DNA from: Flavipsychrobacter stenotrophus
Lineage (GTDB): Bacteria; Bacteroidota; Bacteroidia; Chitinophagales; Chitinophagaceae
DNA: 11,692 bases
NCBI GenBank assembly: GCA_947379685.1
Contig: CANCOG010000106.1
Location: 1-11,692, forward strand
Direction of reading: 5' to 3'
In this document: in pieces, positions 1 to 9,000 of the stretch
How positions within the stretch are numbered: the stretch's first letter is position 1
How the letters are laid out: each line of letters starts with the position of its first letter
The notes under the pieces: generated by a model
Seen by the model: only the letters and a program-made list of their open reading frames with translations
Told to the model about the DNA's origin: nothing
Databases searched by the model: none
Program-made: the position numbers and the translations under genes

Positions 1-582
1 CCTGACGATTTGTTCAAAAGTGCCCTCCTTCAATAATTCGGGCGGTGTGTACCTGGGCACTCCTACTTCGCAAAAATAATAAGTATCCTTCCCCTTTACC
101 TGGAACGAATCACAATCAATAAATGAGATCATTCCGGCGGCACTAATGAGGATATTGCCCTCATTTACATCGCCCACCACTAAGCCTGATTCGTGTAACT
201 TATGGAAGGCCGTCGCCAGGTTACGCGCTACGTGTACCAGGAAATTATAGCCTTTATCAGGGAACATTTTCTTGCGGTCCATAGGGCTGAAGATCATGTG
301 CAGGGGCACAAAACCCACCAGCTTCTTCATTACAAAGCCGCAAACTGCCCCGTTATCATCAAGCACCAATCCCCTTGGCCAGGCAGCATAAGCCTCTATA
401 GCAGGGTTGCGCATGGCTACCATCTGCTGTAGTTTACTGGTTTGGGCAGGGGTAAGCGGGTCGTTGTAACGTTTCAGTACCAGCCCGTTATTCGACTGTA
501 CCTCATACACAGTTCCTTCCCCACCCCGTCCTATTTCTTTACCAGTAGTATATTGCTCGCCTTCTGGTCCTTTGAGAATCAT
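1..582 (-). CDS. YegI/TerY-P type Ser/Thr protein kinase, N-terminal 194 residues (cut by window start)
   Basis: This is the amino-terminal part of a Hanks-type protein kinase; the frame is open to position 1, so the carboxyl end lies outside. Seen: a glycine-rich loop GRGGEGTVY at residues 18-26, the beta-3 lysine in VLK at residue 37, a catalytic loop VVGDVNEGNILI with Asp138 and Asn143, the metal-binding motif as DCD (156-158) instead of DFG, and a PPE motif (180-182) in place of APE. The VGDVN and DCDSFQ forms are typical of the COG4248/YegI kinases found with VWA and PP2C partners, so this is probably an active kinase of that family. Those proteins usually carry further C-terminal domains, not visible here. 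The ATG at 580-582 begins just before the kinase fold. It lies 60 bp after the PP2C stop and is probably co-transcribed with it, possibly through a weak attenuator. The phosphatase next door is the expected antagonist. Confidence 0.9.
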   Translation of the reverse strand, partial: MILKGPEGEQYTTGKEIGRGGEGTVYEVQSNNGLVLKRYNDPLTPAQTSKLQQMVAMRNPAIEAYAAWPRGLVLDDNGAVCGFVMKKLVGFVPLHMIFSPMDRKKMFPDKGYNFLVHVARNLATAFHKLHESGLVVGDVNEGNILISAAGMISFIDCDSFQVKGKDTYYFCEVGVPRYTPPELLKEGTFEQIVR

Positions 583-592
583 CTCGTTCAAG

Positions 593-617
593 AAAAATTT
601 AAGGTGTTCCACACCTT
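593..617 (-). terminator. hairpin plus T-tract between PP2C and kinase genes (weak terminator or attenuator)
   Basis: On the minus strand AAGGTGT, a 3-base loop GGA and ACACCTT form a perfect 7-bp stem (601-617). It is followed after AAA by TTTTT (593-597). It lies in the 60-bp gap between the phosphatase stop and the kinase ATG. The stem is AT-tolerant and short, so partial termination is more likely than full termination. It could lower kinase output relative to the VWA and PP2C products. An mRNA-processing or translation role is also possible. Confidence 0.4.
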
Positions 618-642
618 TGAGATGCGGGACACCTATCAGTTA

Positions 643-1404
643 TCAACCTAGCCTTGTAGCCATAAACAATGTTTTATCATCGTCTGTCCTGCTGTTAATT
701 TGTGCGCTATCCAGGTATTCGGCTAGTTTTCTGTTAAGTATGGTAACCTTTTCTGCATCATTCGCCTGCCTTAAGAATTTGAACAAATCAATAAAAAAGG
801 GTTGGTGTACTTGCCGCGCTTCCATGTTCAGGGCCAGCATTTGTAGGCCATCGGTAAACATTGCCACCTCATCGACCCTTTCATCTAAAATACTGACATT
901 CAAATTACTAAAGCTGCTATCGTCCACCAAAAAAGATGTAGTATTCTGATATTCTCCATTTTCGGGCCACCAGCAATGAGTATAGTAACCGTTGCCATCA
1001 TTCCTTATTATCGCTCCGTCACCAATCTGAAAAAACACGGAACGTGTCGGAGTCAGGTAGCAACCCAGTAAGGTGCATGAGTATTCGTTAAGTTCATCGC
1101 CGCTTGTGAGCGCTTCTCTTTCCAACCCAAAGTAACAATCTTCAACCAGCGTAAACACCTCGCTTTCGCCTACCCTGGAGGAAGCCTGAGCAAATGCTGA
1201 TAGAGTTTCAACAATCTGTTCGGTGCAAAACTTAGCTGCAAAGGCCGCATATTTTGCGCTGCCGGCACCATCACTGGCACAACAAATAAGAATATCCTCC
1301 TTACCGTTATTCACAACCTCATATCTAATGGCATCTTCGCAAGTCTTGTCAACCGCTGTGTGAGATGTGCCGATGACACTGTTGCCGATTGCTTTCCAAC
1401 TCAT
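643..1404 (-). CDS. PP2C-family Ser/Thr phosphatase of a TerY-P triad (YegK/PphC-like)
   Basis: A 253-residue soluble protein without signal peptide or membrane segment. It is predicted to remove phosphate from Ser/Thr residues, using two metal ions. The PP2C metal-ligand motifs are all present in order: CEDA (Asp24), SDGAGS (Asp45-Gly46), SCTLL (109-113), QIGDGAI (Asp129), FTDGL (Asp185) and DDDKTL (241-246). The length is that of the stand-alone PP2C_2 domain; no regulatory domain is attached. The start ATG overlaps the VWA stop as ATGA (1401-1404), so the two are probably translationally coupled, and the kinase gene follows. The natural substrates are probably the neighbouring kinase and its targets, by analogy with Escherichia coli YegK (PphC) and YegI. 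No catalytic residue appears to be missing. Confidence 0.92.
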   Translation of the reverse strand: MSWKAIGNSVIGTSHTAVDKTCEDAIRYEVVNNGKEDILICCASDGAGSAKYAAFAAKFCTEQIVETLSAFAQASSRVGESEVFTLVEDCYFGLEREALTSGDELNEYSCTLLGCYLTPTRSVFFQIGDGAIIRNDGNGYYTHCWWPENGEYQNTTSFLVDDSSFSNLNVSILDERVDEVAMFTDGLQMLALNMEARQVHQPFFIDLFKFLRQANDAEKVTILNRKLAEYLDSAQINSRTDDDKTLFMATRLG

Positions 1405-2075
1405 AATTCCGACCAGCCGCTTGGGGGTAACAGATTAACCGCATTACCGGGGTTCTTGCTTGATACCATTTTCATGGAGGCCGATAGCCACATAAAAAAC
1501 TCCCGGAACATAAGCCCTTTCAGTTTAATAGGAGCCCTGGTGGAAATTTCCTTTAGCGTATCCATGCTCGCCCCCTCTACACCAATTGCAAAAAAGGCGA
1601 ATGATTTCGACGCTTCGCCCTCCCTTACTTTCATTGAAGCAGCAGCATAACTATCCGTTGGCGAACCGTCGGTAATTAATATGATCCATGGTTTGTAGTA
1701 AGCAATTCCTGCTTCTTTATATTCCTTCTTCCTTCGGGCAACCATCTCAACTGCCAGTTCAATGGCTTCTCCCATCGGTGTATCTCCGGTAGTATCCAGT
1801 TCCTGAGGTATAAAATTGGGCACTGTATGGAAATCAGATTGCACCTTTACGGGTCCAAAAGTAACCACTGCTACCTCTACCCGCTTTGTGGCCAATGGAT
1901 CCTGTTGTAGTTCTTGTTTAAATGTGCGCACACCCTGGTTGAGCTGCATTATAGGATTACCGCCCATTGAGATTGAAGTATCCAGCAACAAAACACAAGG
2001 GCACCTTGGTTCGGGGTTCTCCGCAAAATTGTCGCTGCCAAAAGGGATCTGCTCGAATGAAATATACTCGTCCAT
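1401..2075 (-). CDS. VWA-domain protein, TerY/YegL-like, first gene of the TerY-P triad
   Basis: A cytosolic VWA-domain protein of 224 residues when started at the ATG at 2073-2075. The metal-ion-dependent adhesion site is complete: DTSIS shortly after the start (DxSxS), a conserved Thr in TGDTPMG, and TDGSP. This matches the TerY/YegL family, which is thought to act as a metal-dependent scaffold for partner proteins in triads with PP2C and kinase. An upstream TTG (2123) is in frame and would add 16 residues. I reject it because those residues are proline-rich and not VWA-like, and because a good promoter (2094-2124) lies inside that stretch. The gene overlaps PP2C by 4 bp. No tellurite-resistance TerC/TerD genes are in view, so a link to metal or membrane stress is family-based inference only. 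Confidence 0.9.
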   Translation of the reverse strand: MDEYISFEQIPFGSDNFAENPEPRCPCVLLLDTSISMGGNPIMQLNQGVRTFKQELQQDPLATKRVEVAVVTFGPVKVQSDFHTVPNFIPQELDTTGDTPMGEAIELAVEMVARRKKEYKEAGIAYYKPWIILITDGSPTDSYAAASMKVREGEASKSFAFFAIGVEGASMDTLKEISTRAPIKLKGLMFREFFMWLSASMKMVSSKNPGNAVNLLPPSGWSEL

Positions 2076-2093
2076 ATTTTTGAATATCGGACT

Positions 2094-2124
2094 TAAAGGT
2101 AAATTAATTGAGGGAGGTGGCAAA
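2094..2124 (-). promoter_or_regulatory. Bacteroidota-type promoter of the VWA-PP2C-kinase operon
   Basis: On the minus strand TTTG (2121-2124) is followed by a 19-base spacer and TACCTTTA (2094-2101). This is seven of eight matches to the Bacteroidota -7 box TAnnTTTG, with the normal spacing to the -33 box. Transcription would begin near 2087, giving a leader of about 12 bases before the ATG at 2075. The -33 TTTG uses bases of the T-tract of the terminator immediately upstream. Confidence 0.6.
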
Positions 2125-2144
2125 AAGAGAGCACTACCTGCTCT
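2122..2144 (-). terminator. intrinsic terminator downstream of the lipoprotein gene
   Basis: On the minus strand AGAGCA, a 5-base loop GGTAG and TGCTCT form a 6-bp stem (2128-2144), followed by C and TTTTT (2122-2127). It lies about 50 bp after the second stop of the lipoprotein frame and directly before the triad promoter. It would separate the lipoprotein transcript from the triad. The stem is short, so termination may be partial. Confidence 0.5.
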
Positions 2145-2191
2145 GAATATTGGCTTAGTTTTTAGACAACGAAATAATTAATTGGGGCTTT

Positions 2192-2413
2192 TCACTTTAC
2201 AATATGCCACCTGGCCAGTTCCCACACTTTGTCCTTGATTGCATCTGAATGATGCAACCTCATTTTTATTATGCCGGCGTCGCCCGTGATGTAAAACCAA
2301 TCGTTATAACTGAATGGGATACCCAGATATCCATTGTATTCAGCAGCAATGTTATCCCAATGATTCACCTCAGCAACATGACTATAAGTAATACCATTCA
2401 GTTCAAAAGAATT
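2192..2413 (-). pseudogene. C-terminal remainder of the lipoprotein gene after an in-frame TAA
   Basis: Directly after the TAA at 2414-2416 the same frame stays open for 73 codons to a TGA at 2192-2194. The translated stretch looks like real protein: it starts NSFELNGITYSHVAEVNHW, contains DWFYITGDAGIIKMRL, and ends VWELARWHIVK. Endings of the form 'GIIK..., WEL.RWH' are common in short Bacteroidota lipoproteins, and this stretch supplies the natural C-terminus missing from the 156-residue product. No frameshift is needed: one base change (for example GAA, CAA or AAA to TAA) explains the break. Options are a recent nonsense mutation, a sequence error, or stop-codon readthrough. It has no start of its own and would not be translated separately. 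Confidence 0.7.
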
Positions 2414-2884
2414 TTAGATTTTGGCTACATTCCCAAAACCGGGAAAGGCTGCACCACCAGAATATCTTGCTGGCGTCAATCTGATACTGAGCGGATAATT
2501 TATTAATGGTGCATAATTAATGGCCCCCATATCCGTATTTTTATCAATATCAGCCAATTGAATATTATCTGAGATAAGGCCCATCTCCCAACTCTGTACG
2601 CCGCTGGGAAACACAGGAAAAATGGTTTTCTCCGAAATTCTAATTGTGATAAAGTCTACTGAATAATTCGCTCCCTCATTCACAGTCGTGCCCGCTACGT
2701 TACTCGTTACATAAAAGCTATCTATCATCCCACTTATTGAATCTCTGTATATCCAGTATGTGCCCGGCTTATAATTAAAATCAGCCTTTAATGCAGGATT
2801 AACCGGATTGGTTTCCAACTTGGGTTTTCCACATGAAGCCAAGGCGATGACCGGTACGAAAATGGCTAAGTTGGCTGATTTCAT
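2414..2884 (-). CDS. lipoprotein of unknown function, truncated by an in-frame stop (156 residues)
   Basis: I do not recognise a named family. The protein begins with a short signal peptide and a lipobox LASC (residues 15-18), so Cys18 should be lipidated and the protein anchored to the envelope. The mature part has a Bacteroidota lipoprotein pattern: a GTYWIYRDSISG segment early on ('tYWiY.ds'), followed by beta-rich sequence with many aromatic residues. The product ends AKI at a TAA, but the frame continues for 73 plausible codons (2192-2413), so the full gene was probably about 230 codons (2192-2884). The ATG at 2882-2884 is chosen because the signal peptide starts there. A seven-codon frame just upstream ends across this ATG. 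It lies downstream of the giant repeat gene, separated from it by a terminator-like nested hairpin, so it probably has its own transcript; I found no convincing promoter. Confidence 0.72.
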   Translation of the reverse strand: MKSANLAIFVPVIALASCGKPKLETNPVNPALKADFNYKPGTYWIYRDSISGMIDSFYVTSNVAGTTVNEGANYSVDFITIRISEKTIFPVFPSGVQSWEMGLISDNIQLADIDKNTDMGAINYAPLINYPLSIRLTPARYSGGAAFPGFGNVAKI

Positions 2885-2997
2885 CGCGCGTTTTTGTTTT
2901 TCATAATTTTTTTTTGTTACAACCTGGCAAAACTCCCTTCCAATTCACGCATCCCGTCCTTTCCCACAGTATCATTTCACCGCAATATCCATGCCAG

Positions 2998-3070
2998 TAT
3001 TGTTCAATTTAAAAACAAAAAAAATGGTGAACCAGCTGAGCCGATCCACCATTTTAAATATTGAACAATA
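2998..3070 (-). terminator. nested inverted repeat / terminator after the giant repeat-protein gene
   Basis: Two inverted repeats are nested. The inner arms AAAATGGTG (3021-3029) and CACCATTTT (3047-3055) pair over 9 bp around a 17-base loop. On the minus strand the inner stem runs straight into TTTTGTTTTT, as expected of an intrinsic terminator for the gene ending at 3076. The outer arms TATTGTTCAAT (2998-3008) and ATTGAACAATA (3060-3070) pair over 11 bp and begin 5 bases after the stop codon. The AT-rich outer stem could stabilise the mRNA 3' end or act as a second fold. Confidence 0.65.
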
Positions 3071-3075
3071 ATTGC

Positions 3076-6000
3076 TTACCAAATTACGATCTTATCGCGG
3101 AACGTCTGATCTGCGGTATTTACCCTGATCATGTAGCTTCCTGCAGCAAGATTGCTGAGATTGAATGCATTCAGCGTATTGTTCTTATCAGCTGCCCTGG
3201 TTTCTATCACCTTTCCGAACACATCCATAATAGTTATGGTTGCATCCTTAAGGCTCACTGGTACCGAAATAGTAAATGAACCATTTGAAGGATTTGGATA
3301 AACCGATATGCTGGTTGCCTCAAATGGCTGACCTACGCCTGCGCCACCTCCACCACTGCAAGCAGCAGTAGAACGAACATATACACGAAGTATTGCCGAA
3401 GATGTACCACAAGAATTCACAACAGTGTAATGTAATGTATCCCAACCAGGTGTAACACCTATGATGTCCCCTGTCATTGATACAAATGCATGAGTATTGC
3501 TTGCACTCCAGTTGCCCCATGGCACACCAGCTGTCTTATGAATGGTATCTCCCTGGCAAATAGTATCTGGCCCACCAAATGCAGTTGCAGAAATAGACAT
3601 GTCAATAGTATCAATAAACGAAGCAGAAGCGGTACCGCAAGAATTGGTTACACTATGATAAATTGTATCGATACCACCGGAAATCGCAGTAAGAATACCA
3701 GCAGTTGAAATAGTCGCATGTCCGTTGCTTGCAGTCCAGGCCGGGCCGCCAACTGTACAGGCAAGGGCTGTTGTACTACCCTGGCAGATGCGGGTTGCAC
3801 CTGTAATAATGCCGGTTGAAGGCAATGAAAGTACCGTAATTGTCTGGGCAGCAGAAACTGTGCCGCACACATTGGTAACGGAATATATTATATTAACCGT
3901 ACCGCCGGAAACCCCGGTTACTGTACCAGCTGCATCAACAGTCGCTATTGACGGGCCGCCGCTGCTCCATGTACCACCTGTGGTTGCATCGATCAGCACC
4001 ATAGAAGCCCCTGCGCACAAACTGGTTGGACCAGAAATTACGCCCGCATATGGCGATGGATTAACCGTAACTGTATAGGTTGCATAGTTTGTTCCGCAAA
4101 TACCACTTACACCATAGCTGATAACAACTGTACCAGCAGAAACGCCTGTTACGTCACCAGTAGAACTTACCGTAGCGAAAGAAGTTACGGAACTGCTCCA
4201 GGTACCACCTGAAACAGATTCAGTCAATGAGATAACCACTCCAGGGCAAACACTGGTTGGACCAGATATTGTACCAGTAGATGGAACCGCATTAACTGTC
4301 ATAGAATACAATACTGATGCGCTGCCGCAAGCACCGGAAATTGTGTAGGTAATAGTAGCAGAACCTGCTGATACACCCGTTACAACACCGGTAGATGAAT
4401 TCACTGTAGCAACTGAAGAAGTGCTGCTGCTCCAAACACCACCAGCGAATGCATCAGAAAGTGTAACCGTTGCACCGGTACAAACCGACGAAGGACCGGA
4501 TATTGCACCAATTGATGGCGTTGTGCCCACTGTTATTGCCTGAGTCGCTACTGAGGTACCACATGCATTGGTAATGGTATACATAATATTCGCACTGCCA
4601 CCAGCAACTCCGGTAACATTACCGGAAGCATCAACTGTGGCAACGGACGTTGCTGAGCTACTCCAGGTACCACCGGTAGAGGTTTCAGAAAGTGCAATGC
4701 CTGCACCTGCACAAACAAATGAAGGTCCTGTAATTGCGGCCGCAGAAGGAGTTAAAATAACTGTTTCAGTTTGAGACGTAGTTGCAGTGCCGCAACCATT
4801 GGTTACAGAATATAAAATTGAAGTTGTACCAGGAGCAATTCCGGTAACAACTCCCGATGCATCAACCGTAGCTACACTCGTTACTGTGCTGCTCCATGAT
4901 CCGCCGGTTGCAGCATCGGTAAGCGTAGTTGTAGTACCTGTACAAACCGAAGCCGAGCCAGCAATACTTCCTGCATTTGGCATAGGATTAACTGTAAATG
5001 CGAAGGTAGCGGCAGCAGTTCCGCAGGCCGTAGTTACTGTATAACTGATTGTAGTACTACCAGCAGTTGCCGAAGTAACAACGCCTCCGGTGCTTATTGA
5101 AGCAACTCCTGACGCGGTACTGCTCCATGTGCCACCGGTTACGGTTTCAGTCAATGTAACTGAACCGCCGGCACACACACTTGAAGAACCTGAAATAGTT
5201 CCGGCAACCGGGGTTGCATTTACTGTTACCGCATGAGTTGCAGCAGAAGTGCCGCAAGAGTTAGTAACAGTGTAAGAAATAACAGTGCTGCCAACGGCAA
5301 CCCCAAAAACATTACCTGATGCATCGACCGTAGCTGCTGAGGTTGTGGTGCTTGTCCAGGTTCCACCACCTGCGGCATCAGTTAAAGTAGTAGAAGTTCC
5401 GGTACAAACGGTAGCTGCACCTGCAATACTGCCCGAATTTGGCAATGGATTAACTGTGATTGTATATGGCGCAACCGCAGTTCCGCAGGAGCTGACAACT
5501 GTATAGCTTATAACTGCCGTACCTCCCGAAACGCCGGTTACAACACCACTTGCGTCAACCGTAGCTACAGATGTTGAACCTGATGTCCATGTTCCTCCAC
5601 CTGTCGCATCAGTCAAACTGATAGTTGAGCCCTCGCAAACCGTAGTTGGCCCAGAAATAGTCCCAGCTGAAGCAATTGAATTCACGGTAACACTGAAAGT
5701 AGCATCTGCTGAACTACAGGTATTAATTACTGAGTATGAAATTGTTGTTGTTCCCAATGCAACTCCAGTCACATTTCCTGATGCATCAACACTAGCGGTT
5801 GACGGATCAAGGCTGCTCCAGGTTCCCCCAGCTACTCCGTCGGTAAGCGTTATTGTAGTACCAACACATAAAGTCGAAGGACCGCTAATTGTTCCACCTG
5901 TTGGTGTAGTTTCCACTGTAACATTATAAGTGGCATAATAAGTACCACAGCTATTGGTTACACCATAAGAAATAATGACATTCCCGGCAGTAACAGCAAA

Positions 6001-9000
6001 AACGACTCCCGAACTATTTATTGTTGCTATCGAAGTTGTTCCGCTGCTCCAGGTTCCACCGGAGGTAGTTTCAGACAACGGGGTAAAAGCTCCGTTACAT
6101 AACGTGGCAGTACCAGAAATCGTACCTGTAACTGGCAATGCACGCACCAGAATGCTAGCTGTTGTATAAACAGAACCACAACTGCTGGTAACAGTATAGG
6201 TTATCGTTTCAGTTCCTGCAGAAATACCCGTTACATTCCCGGTAGCATCCACAGTAGCTATACCAGAAGATGCGCACGACCAGGTACCACCTGTAACTGA
6301 CGGGGTAAACGAAGTTGATGCTCCTACACAAACATTGCCTGCGCCTGAAATTGTACCAGCTGATGTAGCCGGAGACACATTTACAGTAAAGGTAGCAACC
6401 GCAGTACCACAGCCATTGACAACTGAATAAGAAATATCAGAAGAACCCGTAGAAACACCGGTAACCAAACCAGCTGCGTCCACTGTAGCCACCGATGTAG
6501 TACTGCTTGTCCAGCTACCGCCACCTACAGATGAGGATAAAGTAATTGGAGAGCCAATACAAATTGAAGATGATCCGGAAATTGTTCCGGCTATTGGTAA
6601 CGGATTAATAGTTATTGATTTTGTAGCAGCATCCGTTCCGCATGAATTAGTAACGGTGTAACTAATAGTGGTTGTACCTGCAAGCACGCCTGTAACGTTG
6701 CCAGAGGCATCGACAGTTGCATTGCTGGTTGACGTACTTGACCAGGAACCTCCTGAACTGGTAGTTGATAGGCTCAAGGTTGCACCCTCGCAAACTGAAG
6801 ACCCGCCGATTATGGCTCCTGCGAAAGGTAAAGGATTTATGGTAACCGGGAAGGTTGCTGTTGCGGTACCACAAGATGTTGTAACCACGTAGCTGATTGT
6901 AGCTGTACCGGCAGAAACACCGGTTACAACACCTGTGGAAGTCACGGTAGCGTTACTAGTACTGCCGCTGCTCCAGGTACCGCCTGTTGTTCCGTCTACC
7001 AGATTTATCGTTGAACCTTCGCAAACAGTAGAAGGTCCTGTAATTGCTCCAGCACTTGGCGTTGAAGTAACGGTAATTGTGAAGGTTGAAACAGCCAACC
7101 CGCAACTAGCAGAGCTAACCGTATAGGTAATAACTGATGTCCCTGAACTAGCCCCGCCAACAACACCCGAAGTTGCACCGATGGTTGCAACAGAAGTAGT
7201 TGTACTCGACCATACTCCGGACGCTGATGCGCCAGTTGATGTTAAGGTACCTGTGCCTCCTGTACATATAGTAGATGGCCCTGAAATAGTGCCCGATACA
7301 GGCGCTGCATTAACCGTTATTACATAATATGCATATGAAGTACCACAGGTACCACCAACAGAATATTTAATAGTATCAGTACCGGCAGTTACACCAGTAA
7401 CCACCCCACTTGATATTGATACAGTGGCAACTGAAGGAGTCACGCTACTCCAGACACCTCCGGAGGTAGTATCGGTAAGGGAAATTGTACTGCCGACACA
7501 AACCGAAGTAGGCCCGGAAATAACACCAGATGAGGGAGGAGCTACTACAACAATCGGGAAGGTAGCTGAAACAGGTGCGCAACCTCCCGAGGCAACTGTA
7601 TAGCTAATAACGGCCGAACCACCAGAAACAGCGGTTACATTTCCACTTGAGCTTACAGTAGCTACTGAGGATAGACTGCTGCTCCATGTACCACCTGTAC
7701 CTGAAGTAGAGAGGCTTATGGTAACACCAGCACAAACAAGTGAAGAACCTGAAATAGTACCCGGAGAACCCGATGAGATTACGGTGATCACGTAACTGGA
7801 TATCGCCGTACCACACGAAGAACTTATAGTATAATAAACCGTATCCGTACCAGGTGAGACACCCGTCACCACACCAGTAGACGCATCAATTGTTGCAATT
7901 GATGTCGAGAAAACACTCCAGGTTCCCGAGGTTGCTGATTCGGAAAGGCCAATAGTGCTACCGGTACAAACTGTGGTTGGACCGGAAATAGTTCCTGCAC
8001 CACTACCTGTGACAACCGTTATTGGGAAAATAGCCGTATCTGAACCACATGCGGTTGATACAATATATAGTACCGTGTCAATGCCACCTGCTGTTGGCGT
8101 AGCAATACCAGTTGAAGGATCAATTGTAGCTACGGTTGTATTAGACATACTCCAGGCTCCCGTCCCGGTAGATCCGGTAACAGTATAAGTTGTAGCACCT
8201 CCACCAACGCATAGCGGCGTAGAGCCAGCTATGGTCCCCGCCACAGGCGAGGAGACAATCGTGACAGGAAAATAGGAAGAAACTGTACCACAGCTACCCG
8301 TGACTGTATAGGTAAATGACGTAGTTCCAGTTGCAATAGCTGTACCCGACCCAGTGGATGCACTGATAAATGCGTAAATGCTTCCTCCGCTCCATGTACC
8401 ACCACTTGTTCCGGTCGTCGACAAAGTAAATGTATGACCCTGACACAAGAATGCCGAGCCGGTGGAACTGGATATTGTACCTGAGGTACTACCTGCAGCA
8501 ACCGTAATTGTAGTAGTTGCGGAACCAGAAGAAGTAGTGTAAGTAACGACCGCTGAACCAGTTGCAACCCCTGTCAAAACACCACTAACTGGTGTAATTG
8601 TTGCAATTGAAGTGGGGGCACAAGTCCAGACACCACCCGCTGGAGTATCAGTTAAAGTTATTGTAGCCCCTACACAAACAGTTGATGGGCCTGTAATCGC
8701 GCCAACCGCTGCTGCAGGAATCAATTCTGTAATTGACGTGTTGGTAGTATTCCACAAATCCCCCGCAGAGGTACTGCCGAAATTGACAGCATTTAAACTT
8801 CCATATAAAATAATAGTCCCGGTAAATGCACCAGGTGCAGTCCAGGGAATTGATTCTGTATAGGTTGTTCCCGTGCTTCCGGTACCGGAAGCAGGGCTTA
8901 ACCATGTGTTGTGTTCTACTACGTTAATTGAACCTGAGCCAACTGTTACATTCACGTTTGAACATCCGGCAGGTAAGCCGGAAGTTGCTAATGTACCTGC

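Noticed and set aside
202..949. Three overlapping plus-strand open frames (202-432, 442-651, 572-949)
   Set aside because: They lie antisense to the kinase and PP2C genes, whose catalytic motifs are clear on the minus strand, and their translations show no protein-like features.
2076..2123. TTG start at 2123 giving a 240-residue VWA protein
   Set aside because: The added 16 residues are not VWA-like and the stretch contains a good promoter (TTTG-N19-TACCTTTA) just ahead of the ATG at 2075.
3373..8715. Regular repeats considered as a CRISPR array or satellite
   Set aside because: The period is about 231 bp, a multiple of three, units are variable throughout, and the whole array is one uninterrupted reading frame with BIG2 protein motifs.
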